Part shown: one piece after another, positions 52,737-61,285 of the stretch
Numbering within the stretch: the stretch's first letter is position 1
How the letters are laid out: each line of letters opens with the position of its first letter
Source of the DNA: Aedoeadaptatus coxii
Lineage (GTDB): Bacteria > Bacillota > Clostridia > Tissierellales > Peptoniphilaceae
Direction: 5' to 3'
NCBI RefSeq assembly: GCF_001553115.1
Contig: NZ_KQ960155.1
Location: 1-64,000, forward strand
Length of the DNA stretch: 64,000 nucleotides
Notes under the pieces: generated by a model
What the model was told of the DNA's origin: nothing
Database searches by the model: none
The model's input: the letters and a program-made list of their open reading frames with translations, nothing else
Position numbers and translations under genes: made by a program

Positions 52737-55166
52737 ATGCCTAGAAAACGCGGACAGACGAGGCGCGAAGATCATAATCTGCGCTGGAGCTCTGCCTTTA
52801 AAATCATCTTTTTATTATTTGTTATTGCGGGCATTACATTAGTAGGCATCGCCTTTTCTTATGCCATTACCGCCATTAGCGAATCCCCGGAAATCGATCC
52901 GAAAAATGTTCGCGCCGCCATTGCCGAAACGTCGGTGGTGCGGGATAAAGACGGTGAAAATGTAGAGCGGCTCGTTCAAAATGAATACAGCCAATGGGTC
53001 TCTATCGATCGCATGCCCGACCATTTACAGGAAGCCGCCATCGCCATCGAGGACCAACGTTTTTACGAACACGGCGGTGTGGATTTCCGTCGCCTGATTT
53101 CGGCCACCCTCAAAAACTTAAAAGACATGGATTTCAGCCAAGGCGGATCCACTATTACCATGCAGGTGGCAAAAAACTTATACACCTCGCCGGTTAAAAG
53201 CTATGCCCGTAAGTTCCAAGATATTTATTACGCCTTCCAATTGGAAAGCAATCTTTCGAAAAAACAAATTTTGGAAGCTTATCTTAACTCCGCCGCCTTC
53301 TCCAAGGGCACCATCGGCGTAGAAGCGGCGGCAAAAAGTTTCTTCAATAAAGATGTAAAAGATCTTACCCTCGCCGAATCGGCTATGATCGTCGGCATTA
53401 CCAATCGCCCTTCGGAATATACGCCCTATAATGTAGCGCCTATTGAAGATGGAGAAGATTTGGAATCCATCGATCTCGCCCTCATTCCCGCTACGGAAAA
53501 TAAAGGGGAAAAGGCGGGTAAAGATACTCGCAAACTGGCAGACAAACTCGCCGAATTAAATCTCATCGACGCCTTTGAAAAGAATCAAATTAAATCCGGC
53601 GACATCGTCGTCGGCAAGGCCGTTCCCAATCCGGCAAGTAAAAAACGTCAAGAGTTGATTCTGCACAAAATGAATTCCCTCGGCATGATCGACGAATCCA
53701 CGATGAAAGATGCCATTAACGAACCCATCGACTTAAACTTAGGCGTTCGCACCACAAAAGGCATTTCCTCTTACTATGTCGATGCCGTAAAAGACGAAGT
53801 GCTTTCCATTTTACGGGCTCAAGGCCACAAGGAAGAAGAAGCGCAAAATATTCTTTACAACGGCGGCCTCACCATTGAAACGCCTTTGGATTTAAATGTT
53901 CAAAAAATCCTGGAAGACAAGGTAGCGCAAAACAGTTTCTTCCCCGGTCGCCACACGGATAAAAACGGCATTATCCAACCCCAAGTCGGCATTACGGTAA
54001 TGAATCACCAAACGGGCCAAGTGATCGCCATCGTCGGCGGACGGGGCATCGGTGGAAACAATATTTTAAACCGCGCCAAAAATCCGAGACAACCGGGCTC
54101 GTCGATTAAACCTATCGGCCCCTATCTCGCCCTCTTAAATGATGGAGGCACGGCGGGAGATGTCTACCGCGACCTTCCCCGTCCCGGCGGATGGCCGAAA
54201 AACTCCACAGGTTACCAAGGTTACGCCACGGTGCGCAATCTTATTCGCAATTCGTCCAATGTGGGCGCTTATCTCGTAGGAAAAGGCCTGGCAAGTGACG
54301 AAAATGCGGCCAGCCAAAAGATGATCGACAATTTGAAGAAGATGCAAATTTCATCCATCGTTACGCCGGAAGATGACGATCGCTACGTCAACATCGACAC
54401 GCAAAAATACAACGACGTCAACTTGGCTTCCCTCACCTTGGGCGGCATGACCGTGGGCATCAGCCCCTTGGAAATGGCGGGAGCTTTCAGCACCTTCCCC
54501 AACGGCGGCCAATTTATTAAACCTTCTTTCGTCGATAAAATTACGGATAAAACCGGCAAGGTTATTTTTGAAAATAAACGAGAAGCTACGGAAATTACCT
54601 CGCCCCAAAACGCATACATTATGACGTCCATGCTCCAAACCGTCGTTAAAAGCGGTACGGGTACCTATGCTAATTTCGGCGGACAAGCCATCGCCGGTAA
54701 AACCGGTACGACCAACCGCAAACGCGACAGCTGGTTTGTAGGCTTTACGCCCTATTACACCGCATCGGTTTGGATCGGTAACGACGACAACACGCCTCTT
54801 TGGGATTACTCCCGTATGGCGGCCAATTTATGGCGTTCCATTATGCGCGATGTCCACAAGGATTTGGAATACAAAGACTTTAAAGAACCGGAAGACGGCT
54901 TATACAAGAAATATATCCCCGTCGCCGGCTACACGGAAATCTTTGCCGAAGGCACATCGCCCAAGGGACTTAAAAATCTCTACCGCAATGTTCCTCCGAA
55001 ACCGAAGACGGAAGATAAGAAAGACAACGAAAACAAAGACAATAAGGATAATAAGAACGGAAGCGACAACAGCTCCGGAAAAACGGGACAAAGCTCCGGC
55101 AAAAGCGGACAAGGTTCCGGTAATTCCAAAGGCAAAGGCGGCAGCTCTTCTAAAAAATCCCAATAA
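52737..55166 (+). CDS. Class A penicillin-binding protein (PBP1a family)
   Basis: An 809-residue bifunctional peptidoglycan synthase. A basic tail (1-20) leads into one membrane anchor (about 21-45). The glycosyltransferase domain (about 75-260) has catalytic E105 in AIEDQRFYEHGGVD and GGSTITMQVAKNLY. The transpeptidase domain (about 385-730) has SSIK (about 455), SSN (about 507) and KTGT (about 655). A C-terminal tail of about 65 residues is almost only K, D, N, G and S (low complexity). AAAGGAGGTTTCT precedes the ATG. Monocistronic, and the only long plus-strand gene in the right half. Confidence 0.96.
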   Translation: MPRKRGQTRREDHNLRWSSAFKIIFLLFVIAGITLVGIAFSYAITAISESPEIDPKNVRAAIAETSVVRDKDGENVERLVQNEYSQWVSIDRMPDHLQEAAIAIEDQRFYEHGGVDFRRLISATLKNLKDMDFSQGGSTITMQVAKNLYTSPVKSYARKFQDIYYAFQLESNLSKKQILEAYLNSAAFSKGTIGVEAAAKSFFNKDVKDLTLAESAMIVGITNRPSEYTPYNVAPIEDGEDLESIDLALIPATENKGEKAGKDTRKLADKLAELNLIDAFEKNQIKSGDIVVGKAVPNPASKKRQELILHKMNSLGMIDESTMKDAINEPIDLNLGVRTTKGISSYYVDAVKDEVLSILRAQGHKEEEAQNILYNGGLTIETPLDLNVQKILEDKVAQNSFFPGRHTDKNGIIQPQVGITVMNHQTGQVIAIVGGRGIGGNNILNRAKNPRQPGSSIKPIGPYLALLNDGGTAGDVYRDLPRPGGWPKNSTGYQGYATVRNLIRNSSNVGAYLVGKGLASDENAASQKMIDNLKKMQISSIVTPEDDDRYVNIDTQKYNDVNLASLTLGGMTVGISPLEMAGAFSTFPNGGQFIKPSFVDKITDKTGKVIFENKREATEITSPQNAYIMTSMLQTVVKSGTGTYANFGGQAIAGKTGTTNRKRDSWFVGFTPYYTASVWIGNDDNTPLWDYSRMAANLWRSIMRDVHKDLEYKDFKEPEDGLYKKYIPVAGYTEIFAEGTSPKGLKNLYRNVPPKPKTEDKKDNENKDNKDNKNGSDNSSGKTGQSSGKSGQGSGNSKGKGGSSSKKSQ

Positions 55167-55168
55167 GC

Positions 55169-55202
55169 AAAAAGGAGTCTCCTTCGGGAAACTCCTTTTT
55201 TT
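55169..55202 (+). terminator. Terminator after the penicillin-binding protein gene
   Basis: AAAGGAGT-CTCC-TTCG-GGAA-ACTCCTTT with a stabilising TTCG loop and a seven-T tail. Confidence 0.85.
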
Positions 55203-55207
55203 CATGT

Positions 55208-55942
55208 CTATTTTTTGTAAAATCCGAAACAACGCGCGCTGAATCCGGGTCCGTCTACCATATTGGGATACCCTACGGAAATAACGCCGCCGGTAGGAGG
55301 CATTTGATCTAAATTGCGCATAAGTTCCACTTGATAAATATCCTGTGCCAAAACATAAGTCTCTACGGGGAGATAGCCCTCTTTGTTGGAGATCGCCGAC
55401 GCATCGGTGTCCGACGTTTCGTGACCGATGGCCTTTACGTGTCGCTCTTCAATTAATAAACGACAAGCGGGAATAGACCATCCCGGGTAATGGCTAATGC
55501 CGTCGTCGTCGATGTTATCGAAATTTTCCGTGCGCTTCGACCAATCGGTGCGCAGTGCCACAAAGGATCCCTCGGGAATTTTACCGTGACGCTCTTCGTG
55601 CCGTAAAATATCCTCTTCGCCTACGATGTAATCGGCATTTTCCTTCACTTTATCCGACACATCCACCACGACGAGGGGCAAAATCGTGTCTTTCGGATCG
55701 AGTTTATCGAGCATACGACCGCCTTCTGTAAAATGGCCGGGCGCATCGATATGGGTGCCGTATTGACTCACGATCTTGTAAACGCGAGCCGTAAAGCGAT
55801 GCTCCTTAAAATTATAAAGCTCTTCAGATGTCAGGGATGTAAATCCCGCCCAGTGCGGCGTTTTATCCGACACGGGATGAGAGAGTTCCACCATTTCCGT
55901 CTCGGATTTAAACTGTTCCAATTGTTTCCATAGTGATGTCAT
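55208..55942 (-). CDS. Cyclase family protein (KynB-like metal hydrolase)
   Basis: A 244-residue protein. The family zinc/manganese motif is YGTHIDAPGHF (about 65-75), with an upstream H in LSHPVSDKTPHW and VALRTDW, IGHETSDTDAS downstream. Relatives include kynurenine formamidase and isatin hydrolase; the substrate here is unknown. No tryptophan-degradation genes are nearby. It is convergent with the penicillin-binding protein gene. Confidence 0.85.
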   Translation of the reverse strand: MTSLWKQLEQFKSETEMVELSHPVSDKTPHWAGFTSLTSEELYNFKEHRFTARVYKIVSQYGTHIDAPGHFTEGGRMLDKLDPKDTILPLVVVDVSDKVKENADYIVGEEDILRHEERHGKIPEGSFVALRTDWSKRTENFDNIDDDGISHYPGWSIPACRLLIEERHVKAIGHETSDTDASAISNKEGYLPVETYVLAQDIYQVELMRNLDQMPPTGGVISVGYPNMVDGPGFSARCFGFYKK

Positions 55943-56003
55943 AGCACGTTCCTCCCTTTTTTGAATATCGGATAGTATAACACAATTTACGGAAAAAGTT
56001 CAC

Positions 56004-56032
56004 AAAAAAAGGACCTCTCGGCCCCTTTTTCT
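56004..56032 (-). terminator. Terminator after thiC
   Basis: Minus-strand AAAAGGGGCC-GAGA-GGTCCTTTT stem with G-U pairs and a run of seven T, closing the thiM-thiE-thiD-thiC operon. Confidence 0.75.
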
Positions 56033-56037
56033 ATCTT

Positions 56038-57339
56038 TTATAAAATGTCCACTTCTTCGCCGGCGAGGGCTTTGTTCATGCTGCGCACGGCACAGAATTT
56101 GCCACACATGGAGCAGGTTTCTTCCACTTCCGGTGCCCGTTCGTCGCGAACGGCCTTGGCGTGTACGGGATCCATGCAATTTTCAAACATCGCATCCCAA
56201 TCTAATTTGCGACGCGCCGCGCCCATGCGATCGTCTATATCCCGCGCACCGGGAATTTTCTTCGCAATGTCGGCGGCGTGGGCGGCGATTTTCGACGCCA
56301 TAATGCCTTCTTTAACATCGTCGGCGTTGGGAAGTGCCAAGTGTTCCGCCGGGGTTACGTAGCAGAGGAATGCCGCTCCGCTCATAGCGGCGACGGCACC
56401 GCCGATAGCAGCTGTAATGTGATCGTAGCCTGCGGCGATATCGGTGACGATGGGCCCTAATACGTAGAAGGGGGCGCCGTGGCAAAGGCTTTGTTGAATT
56501 TCCATATTGGCTTTTACTTGATCCAAGGGGACGTGTCCCGGGCCTTCTACCATAACTTGCACGTCTTTTTCCCATGCGCGGAGGGTCAACTCGCCTAAGC
56601 GCACGAGCTCTTCAATTTGAAGAATATCTCCTGCATCGGCAAGGCAACCCGGACGGGCGCCGTCGCCGAGGGAAATGGTCATGTCGTATTCTCGGCAAAT
56701 ATCTAAAATCTCATCGTAGTATTCGAAGAAGGGGTTTTCGTTGCCCGTCATGCTCATCCACGCGAAAACTAAGGATCCGCCGCGGGAGACGATATTGGTC
56801 GTGCGGCCGAAGCGTTTTAATTGTTCCACGGTGCGTTTGGTGAGGCCGCAGTGTAGGGTGACAAAGTCCACGCCGTCTTCCCCGTGGGCACGAATAACAT
56901 CGAGAAAATCTTGTGCCGTCAGTTGTCCTAAATCTTTTTGATGATAAATCACCGAATCGTAAATGGGTACGGTACCGATCATGGCAGGACATTCGGAGGT
57001 CAGTTTACGGCGGAAAATTTTCGTGTCGCCATGGGTGGAAAGGTCCATAATGGCGTCGCCACCCAGGTCTACGGCGTATTGTACTTTTTTAAGCTCTTCG
57101 TCTAAATCGGAAACGTCTTTCGACACGCCGAGATTGACGTTGATCTTCGTTTTTAACATACTGCCGATGCCCGTAGGCTTAATGCACTTGTGGTTTTTAT
57201 TGGCGGGAATGGCCACTTTCCCTTCCGCTACCCAGCGGCGAATGTCTTCCACGTCGCGATTTTCGTATGCGGCAACAGCTTTCATTTCGTTTGTAATAAT
57301 ACCTTTACGTGCGGCGTCCATTTGTGTCGCGTAATTCAT
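56038..57339 (-). CDS. thiC: Phosphomethylpyrimidine synthase ThiC (short form)
   Basis: A 433-residue radical-SAM enzyme converting aminoimidazole ribotide to HMP phosphate. The core has VMVEGPGHVPLD, GSMLKTKINVNLG, DLSTHGD and DGARPGCLADA. The C-terminal cluster motif is CSMCGKFC (about 412-419), spaced C-x2-C-x3-C, one residue shorter than the C-x2-C-x4-C of the E. coli-type enzyme. The N-terminal extension of proteobacterial ThiC is also missing, as in other anaerobe/archaeal short forms. It begins 2 bases after thiD and ends the operon. Confidence 0.95.
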   Translation of the reverse strand: MNYATQMDAARKGIITNEMKAVAAYENRDVEDIRRWVAEGKVAIPANKNHKCIKPTGIGSMLKTKINVNLGVSKDVSDLDEELKKVQYAVDLGGDAIMDLSTHGDTKIFRRKLTSECPAMIGTVPIYDSVIYHQKDLGQLTAQDFLDVIRAHGEDGVDFVTLHCGLTKRTVEQLKRFGRTTNIVSRGGSLVFAWMSMTGNENPFFEYYDEILDICREYDMTISLGDGARPGCLADAGDILQIEELVRLGELTLRAWEKDVQVMVEGPGHVPLDQVKANMEIQQSLCHGAPFYVLGPIVTDIAAGYDHITAAIGGAVAAMSGAAFLCYVTPAEHLALPNADDVKEGIMASKIAAHAADIAKKIPGARDIDDRMGAARRKLDWDAMFENCMDPVHAKAVRDERAPEVEETCSMCGKFCAVRSMNKALAGEEVDIL

Positions 57340-57341
57340 TC

Positions 57342-58121
57342 TTATCTCCTAACCATGTGATGAATGGGCCCGTGCCCATGTCCTAAATTTAAGCCATCTG
57401 CGATGGCATCAAAAACGTACTCTTTACTTAACTTGACGGCTTCTTCCGCCGAATAGCCCAAGGCTAAATGGGATGCAATGGCGGAAGAGAGTGTGCATCC
57501 TGTGCCGTGTGTATTGGGATTATCGAGCATAGGCTTTTCAAAGCGATGCACGCTCCCGTCGTAAAAAATATCTACAGCTTCGCCCGTGCCGTGTCCTCCC
57601 TTTACGAGAACCGACACGCCGTAAGCATCGGCCATTTTTTTAGCGCTTTCCTCTTGCTCCTCGACGGAGGTGATCTTCGTCGAAAGAAGATGTTCCGCCT
57701 CGGGAATATTGGGCGTTATAAGTGTGGCAAGGGGCAAAAGCAATTCTTTCAGCGCAGCTTCCGCCTCTTCTCTTAAAAGAGGGGATCCGCTGGTCGCCAC
57801 CATGACGGGATCTACGACCACCGGCCCGCAATAATGTTTTAGGTGATCGGCGATGGTTTTTATAATCTCCGCCGAGGATACCATGCCGATCTTTACGGCG
57901 TCGGGAGGAATGTCGTCCATAATGGCATCTATTTGCGACGCCACCGCTTCCGGCGAAAGATCGTAGACCGCGTTCACACCCATTGTATTTTGCGCCGTAA
58001 TGGAGGTAATGGCCGATGTGGCAAAGACGCCGAGGGATGTGGCCGTTTTAATGTCGGCTTGAATCCCCGCGCCTCCCGACGAATCGCTTCCCGCAACGGT
58101 CATCATCGTCTTTATTTTCAT
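57342..58121 (-). CDS. thiD: Hydroxymethylpyrimidine/phosphomethylpyrimidine kinase
   Basis: A 259-residue ribokinase-fold enzyme phosphorylating HMP and [20 protein letters not shown] (12-27) and the anion-hole motif [18 protein letters not shown] (about 203-220) are plain. Its start overlaps thiE by 4 bases. Confidence 0.96.
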   Translation of the reverse strand: MKIKTMMTVAGSDSSGGAGIQADIKTATSLGVFATSAITSITAQNTMGVNAVYDLSPEAVASQIDAIMDDIPPDAVKIGMVSSAEIIKTIADHLKHYCGPVVVDPVMVATSGSPLLREEAEAALKELLLPLATLITPNIPEAEHLLSTKITSVEEQEESAKKMADAYGVSVLVKGGHGTGEAVDIFYDGSVHRFEKPMLDNPNTHGTGCTLSSAIASHLALGYSAEEAVKLSKEYVFDAIADGLNLGHGHGPIHHMVRR

Positions 58122-58804
58122 TTGGCATCTTCCCAGCGGCGCACTAATTCTTCCGCCGCCTTTTTCGGATCCTCAGCCGATGCAATAGCGGAAACGACGA
58201 AAAATCCGTCGACGCCGGTTTCCACTAAGGATTTCATATCCTCGGCCTTGACGCCGCCGCCGATGGTAATGGGAAGGGGCGAAATGGCGGCGAGCTTTTT
58301 AATTTCATCGAGGGTGCGGTAAATTATATTGCCCGCATCGTCCAGGCCACAATCGCGTTTCGTCTCCGTTTCGTGGAGAGGACCGGCGCCGAAATAATCC
58401 ACGCCTTCAAAATTTCCCTCTTGCACGTAACGAGTTAAATCTCCTGTAGGCGCGGAAAGACCGATGACGGCATCGTCGCCTAAATATTTTCTGCAGACCG
58501 CTACGGGAATATCCGTTTGGCCTACGTGAACGCCGTCTACTTTCGCACCGGCTTCACGGGCGGCAAGGGCTACATCCAATCGATCGTCGATTAAAAGGGT
58601 GACCTCGTCGGATTTATTCATAGCCTTTAATAGATCCGATACCTCCACGGTAATGGCGATCATTTCCCGGGCACTTGCCACTTTGCTTCTGATTTGCACG
58701 CAGGTAAAGCCCGCTTCCACGGCGGCGCGAACCATGTCCGCTACCGGGCGGCCAAGGGTGTTTTCAGGACCGACGACAAAATATTTTTCGATGCTGAAGG
58801 CCAT
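58118..58804 (-). CDS. thiE: Thiamine phosphate synthase, copy 1
   Basis: A 228-residue TIM-barrel enzyme joining HMP-PP and the thiazole phosphate. CVQIRSKV (about 35-42), LLIDDRLDVALAAREAGAKVDGVHVGQTD and GAGPLHETETK follow the ThiE pattern. Compared with copy 2 (60671-61285) it has QIRSK where the classical sequence is QLREK, plus an insertion around LHETETKRDCGLDDAGN. It overlaps thiD by 4 and thiM by 1 base. Two thiE copies in one locus is unusual. Confidence 0.92.
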   Translation of the reverse strand: MAFSIEKYFVVGPENTLGRPVADMVRAAVEAGFTCVQIRSKVASAREMIAITVEVSDLLKAMNKSDEVTLLIDDRLDVALAAREAGAKVDGVHVGQTDIPVAVCRKYLGDDAVIGLSAPTGDLTRYVQEGNFEGVDYFGAGPLHETETKRDCGLDDAGNIIYRTLDEIKKLAAISPLPITIGGGVKAEDMKSLVETGVDGFFVVSAIASAEDPKKAAEELVRRWEDAK

Positions 58805-59619
58805 TACAGTGCCTCCATTTCACAATTCGCAATGTCTTCTCCCGTTAAATTGGAAAGAGCGTCCAGGAAGGCGACCTTAAAGCTTGCCGTGCCCTTCGCC
58901 TCGCCTTCGGCGATTTTCCCCGCTACATTGTAGGCGTTGGTGGCGGCGAGAGCGGCGGTAAAAGGATCGGTTACCGACGCGTAAACGGCGCAGACGCCGC
59001 CTAAAGAACAGCCGCTTCCCGTAATCCGCGCGAAATATTCACTGCCGCCGAAAGAGCGAATGGTGCGCGTACCGTCGGTGACAATATCTTCTTTGCCCGA
59101 AACGCAAACGGCGCCGTCGATAAACTTTGCCAGCGCTTCCGCCGACGCTGTGGCGCTTTCCACAGTATCTGTAGAGTCTACGCCGCGAACGGCACCTTTT
59201 TCAGAATCGATAAGGCCCCACATTTTGGCGAGGCTGATAATTTCCGAAGCATTTCCCCGCACAATTTTCGGCGGATAATCTTTCATGCCTTCTAAAAGCT
59301 TTGTGCGCAATTCGCCGATGCCGATGGCGACGGGATCCAATACATAGGCGGATTTTTCATACGCCCGTTTCGCCGCGGCGGTCATGGTGTCGCCGTGGGA
59401 AGGCATGAGCGTGCCTACGTTAATGTAAATGCACTTTGCAATGTCCGCCACCGTTTCTCCTTCATCGACCATGTAGACCATGGCGGCGGAACCACCTACG
59501 GCAATTTGCGCATTGGCGACGAAATCGATGGTGACAAAATTCGTAATCGAAGGAGCCATAGGCCCGATGGCGCGTACGTCGTTTCCCGCTTTGACGAGAG
59601 CTTGTTTAATTTCTTTCAT
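58804..59619 (-). CDS. thiM: Hydroxyethylthiazole kinase
   Basis: A 271-residue kinase that salvages the thiazole alcohol (phosphorylates hydroxyethylthiazole). Markers are PMAPSITNFVTIDFVANAQIAVGGSAAMVY (near residues 20-50) and the ITGSGCSLGGV motif (about 205-215). It is the first gene under the TPP riboswitch; AGGAAAGG precedes the ATG. Confidence 0.94.
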   Translation of the reverse strand: MKEIKQALVKAGNDVRAIGPMAPSITNFVTIDFVANAQIAVGGSAAMVYMVDEGETVADIAKCIYINVGTLMPSHGDTMTAAAKRAYEKSAYVLDPVAIGIGELRTKLLEGMKDYPPKIVRGNASEIISLAKMWGLIDSEKGAVRGVDSTDTVESATASAEALAKFIDGAVCVSGKEDIVTDGTRTIRSFGGSEYFARITGSGCSLGGVCAVYASVTDPFTAALAATNAYNVAGKIAEGEAKGTASFKVAFLDALSNLTGEDIANCEMEAL

Positions 59620-59635
59620 CTTGAACCTTTCCTAG

Positions 59636-59676
59636 ACAAAAAAAGAAGTACCTTCTCCGTTGAGAAGATACTTCTT
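59636..59676 (-). terminator. TPP-riboswitch-controlled terminator
   Basis: Minus-strand hairpin AGAAGTATCTTCTC / GAGAAGGTACTTCT with loop AACG, followed by seven T. Its left arm (59658-59670) can instead pair with the aptamer (59746-59758). Confidence 0.85.
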
Positions 59677-59698
59677 GTCATGTTCATAAAAAGTCGCA

Positions 59699-59776
59699 TG
59701 CATTCCTACGCGAGTATTAACTCACAGGTTCATAGGGTCAGGTTCTACCTTCTCAACGTCAAAGTCCCCCTTGCAA
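59699..59776 (-). promoter_or_regulatory. TPP riboswitch (THI element)
   Basis: Minus strand: AAGGGGGACTTTGACG, TTGAGA, ACCCTATGAACCTG and GCGTAGGAATGC match the THI-box order. The pyrimidine-sensing motif reads UUGAGA (usual CUGAGA). Binding of thiamine diphosphate should free the downstream terminator and switch thiM-thiE-thiD-thiC off. Confidence 0.93.
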
Positions 59777-59792
59777 TTATTCGATTAAGGAA

Positions 59793-59821
59793 ACAATATC
59801 ATTGAGAAAGTTCTTTGTCAA
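59793..59821 (-). promoter_or_regulatory. Promoter of the thiM operon
   Basis: TTGACA (59816-59821), 17 bases, TATTGT (59793-59798) on the minus strand, about 17 bases ahead of the aptamer. Confidence 0.8.
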
Positions 59822-59844
59822 TAAAGGATCATTCATTTTGAGCA

Positions 59845-59889
59845 CGCAAAAGAGGCGACAGGTATTTAAAAATACCTTTTTGTCGCCTG
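59845..59889 (-). terminator. Terminator after the EFR1-like gene
   Basis: Minus-strand long hairpin: AGGCGACA / TGTCGCCT outer stem, an internal GGTATTT/AAATACC stem, then a CTTTTGC tail. It separates the two thiamine operons. Confidence 0.75.
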
Positions 59890-59892
59890 AAA

Positions 59893-60639
59893 TTATTTTT
59901 CTTCCACCTTTTCAAATGTATAGCGAAAACGACCTTTGGTTTTCTTCCCGTATTCCACGGCTTCCACCGGGCAGTAGTTGATGCAGGCCATGCAATGGGT
60001 GCAGCGATCGAGCCAAATCGGCCGCCCTTCTTCCATAACCACATTGGCGAGAACGCAGTGTTTTGCACACTCGCCGCAGCCGATGCAATTGTCTTTTGCG
60101 TAAAATGGTTTCGCTTTGACGAAGAGGCTGTAATAGATTCCGTTTACGGCGGAAATCAATCGATCGCTCCATCGAGGATGTACTTTTTTGCGCTCTCCTT
60201 TTTCCACGGCGCGGGCGATGGCGTCGATTTTTCCTTCCGCCTTTTGAATAATGGCGCGAGATTCTTCCACACCGGGCGTTTTAAACATGGCGATATAGTT
60301 TTCCGGCATGACCACGGAAAACGTGTCGCCGTAGGGAGCGCCTACGCTTTTAGAAAGCGCCTCGGCGTAATGGGCGGCGTTGCCCATGCTTCCGCCGCAG
60401 GTCAACACGTAATATACGCTCTTCGCCGAAATCCGAAGGCCGGATACATAATCTTCCACGATCCGCGGCATGCGATAACAATAAGTGGGCGTCACCACGA
60501 TCATGGTGTCGTCGGAAATGTCGTCCATGTTTCCCCTTCGGATTCTTTCGCCCAAATCCACTACGCTCATTCCCAGCTTTTCGCCGAGCACCTCCGCCAC
60601 GTGGCGACTGTTGCCCGTGCCGCTGAAATAATAAATCAT
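59893..60639 (-). CDS. EFR1-type flavodoxin-ferredoxin fusion protein
   Basis: A 248-residue electron carrier. The N-terminal flavodoxin-like domain (1-160) begins YYFSGTGNSRHVAEVL, with the FMN phosphate loop SGTGNS. The C-terminal part (about 185-235) has two [4Fe-4S] motifs, CIGCGECAKHC and CTHCMACINYC, each followed by a proline/alanine region. It is the last gene of the thiF-thiG-thiH-thiE operon, 31 bases after thiE. A natural role is supplying electrons to ThiH and perhaps ThiC; that is inferred from position. Confidence 0.88.
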   Translation of the reverse strand: MIYYFSGTGNSRHVAEVLGEKLGMSVVDLGERIRRGNMDDISDDTMIVVTPTYCYRMPRIVEDYVSGLRISAKSVYYVLTCGGSMGNAAHYAEALSKSVGAPYGDTFSVVMPENYIAMFKTPGVEESRAIIQKAEGKIDAIARAVEKGERKKVHPRWSDRLISAVNGIYYSLFVKAKPFYAKDNCIGCGECAKHCVLANVVMEEGRPIWLDRCTHCMACINYCPVEAVEYGKKTKGRFRYTFEKVEEK

Positions 60640-60670
60640 GCTACTCCCCCTTTACAAGGAGTATAACACA

Positions 60671-61285
60671 TTACACGGTCTCCAATAATTTCCGCAATCC
60701 CTTGACGGCGCCCTCCGGATTTTTTGCGTATTGGATCGCCGATACGACGCAAATACCGTCCATGGGAAGGCCTTTTAATTTTGGTAAGGTTTCTTCGTTA
60801 ATGCCGCCAATGGCAAAGACGGGTACATCCACCGCCTCTTTAATGGCTCTGAAGGTTTCGAGGCTCGTCGGCCGGGTGATGACTTTCGTCTTGGTGGGAA
60901 AAAGGGCGCCCGTTCCGAAATAGTCCGCTCCTTCCTCGGCCGCTTCGTAGGCGCGCTCTACACTTTTGACAGAGGCGCCGATAATGGCGTCGTCGCCTAA
61001 TATTTTTCGCGCCACGGAAATGGGTAAGTCATCCGCCCCGATGTGAACGCCGCAGCCGGCGGCGTAGGCTACGTCGATGCGATCGTCGACGATAAGGGGC
61101 GTGTCGTATTCCTCCGCCATGGCTTTTAATTCCCTCGCCAAGCGGAGTACCTCTTTATCGGTTCTGTTTTTTTCACGAAGCTGAAGATAATCCACGCCGC
61201 CTATTAAAGCCGATTCCACGGAGCGTAAAAAATCTAACTCGTCGTCGAAAGCTTCGGAGTTTGTGACAAAGTAAAGTTTTTTCAT
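60671..61285 (-). CDS. thiE: Thiamine phosphate synthase, copy 2
   Basis: A 204-residue enzyme with the classical ThiE pattern: VDYLQLREKN (32-41), LIVDDRIDVAYAAGCGVHIGADD, GTGALFPTKTK and FAIGGINEE. It is closer to the E. coli/B. subtilis type than copy 1. Its start overlaps thiH by 4 bases, so it belongs to the thiazole operon and not to the riboswitch-controlled thiM operon seen here. Confidence 0.92.
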   Translation of the reverse strand: MKKLYFVTNSEAFDDELDFLRSVESALIGGVDYLQLREKNRTDKEVLRLARELKAMAEEYDTPLIVDDRIDVAYAAGCGVHIGADDLPISVARKILGDDAIIGASVKSVERAYEAAEEGADYFGTGALFPTKTKVITRPTSLETFRAIKEAVDVPVFAIGGINEETLPKLKGLPMDGICVVSAIQYAKNPEGAVKGLRKLLETV

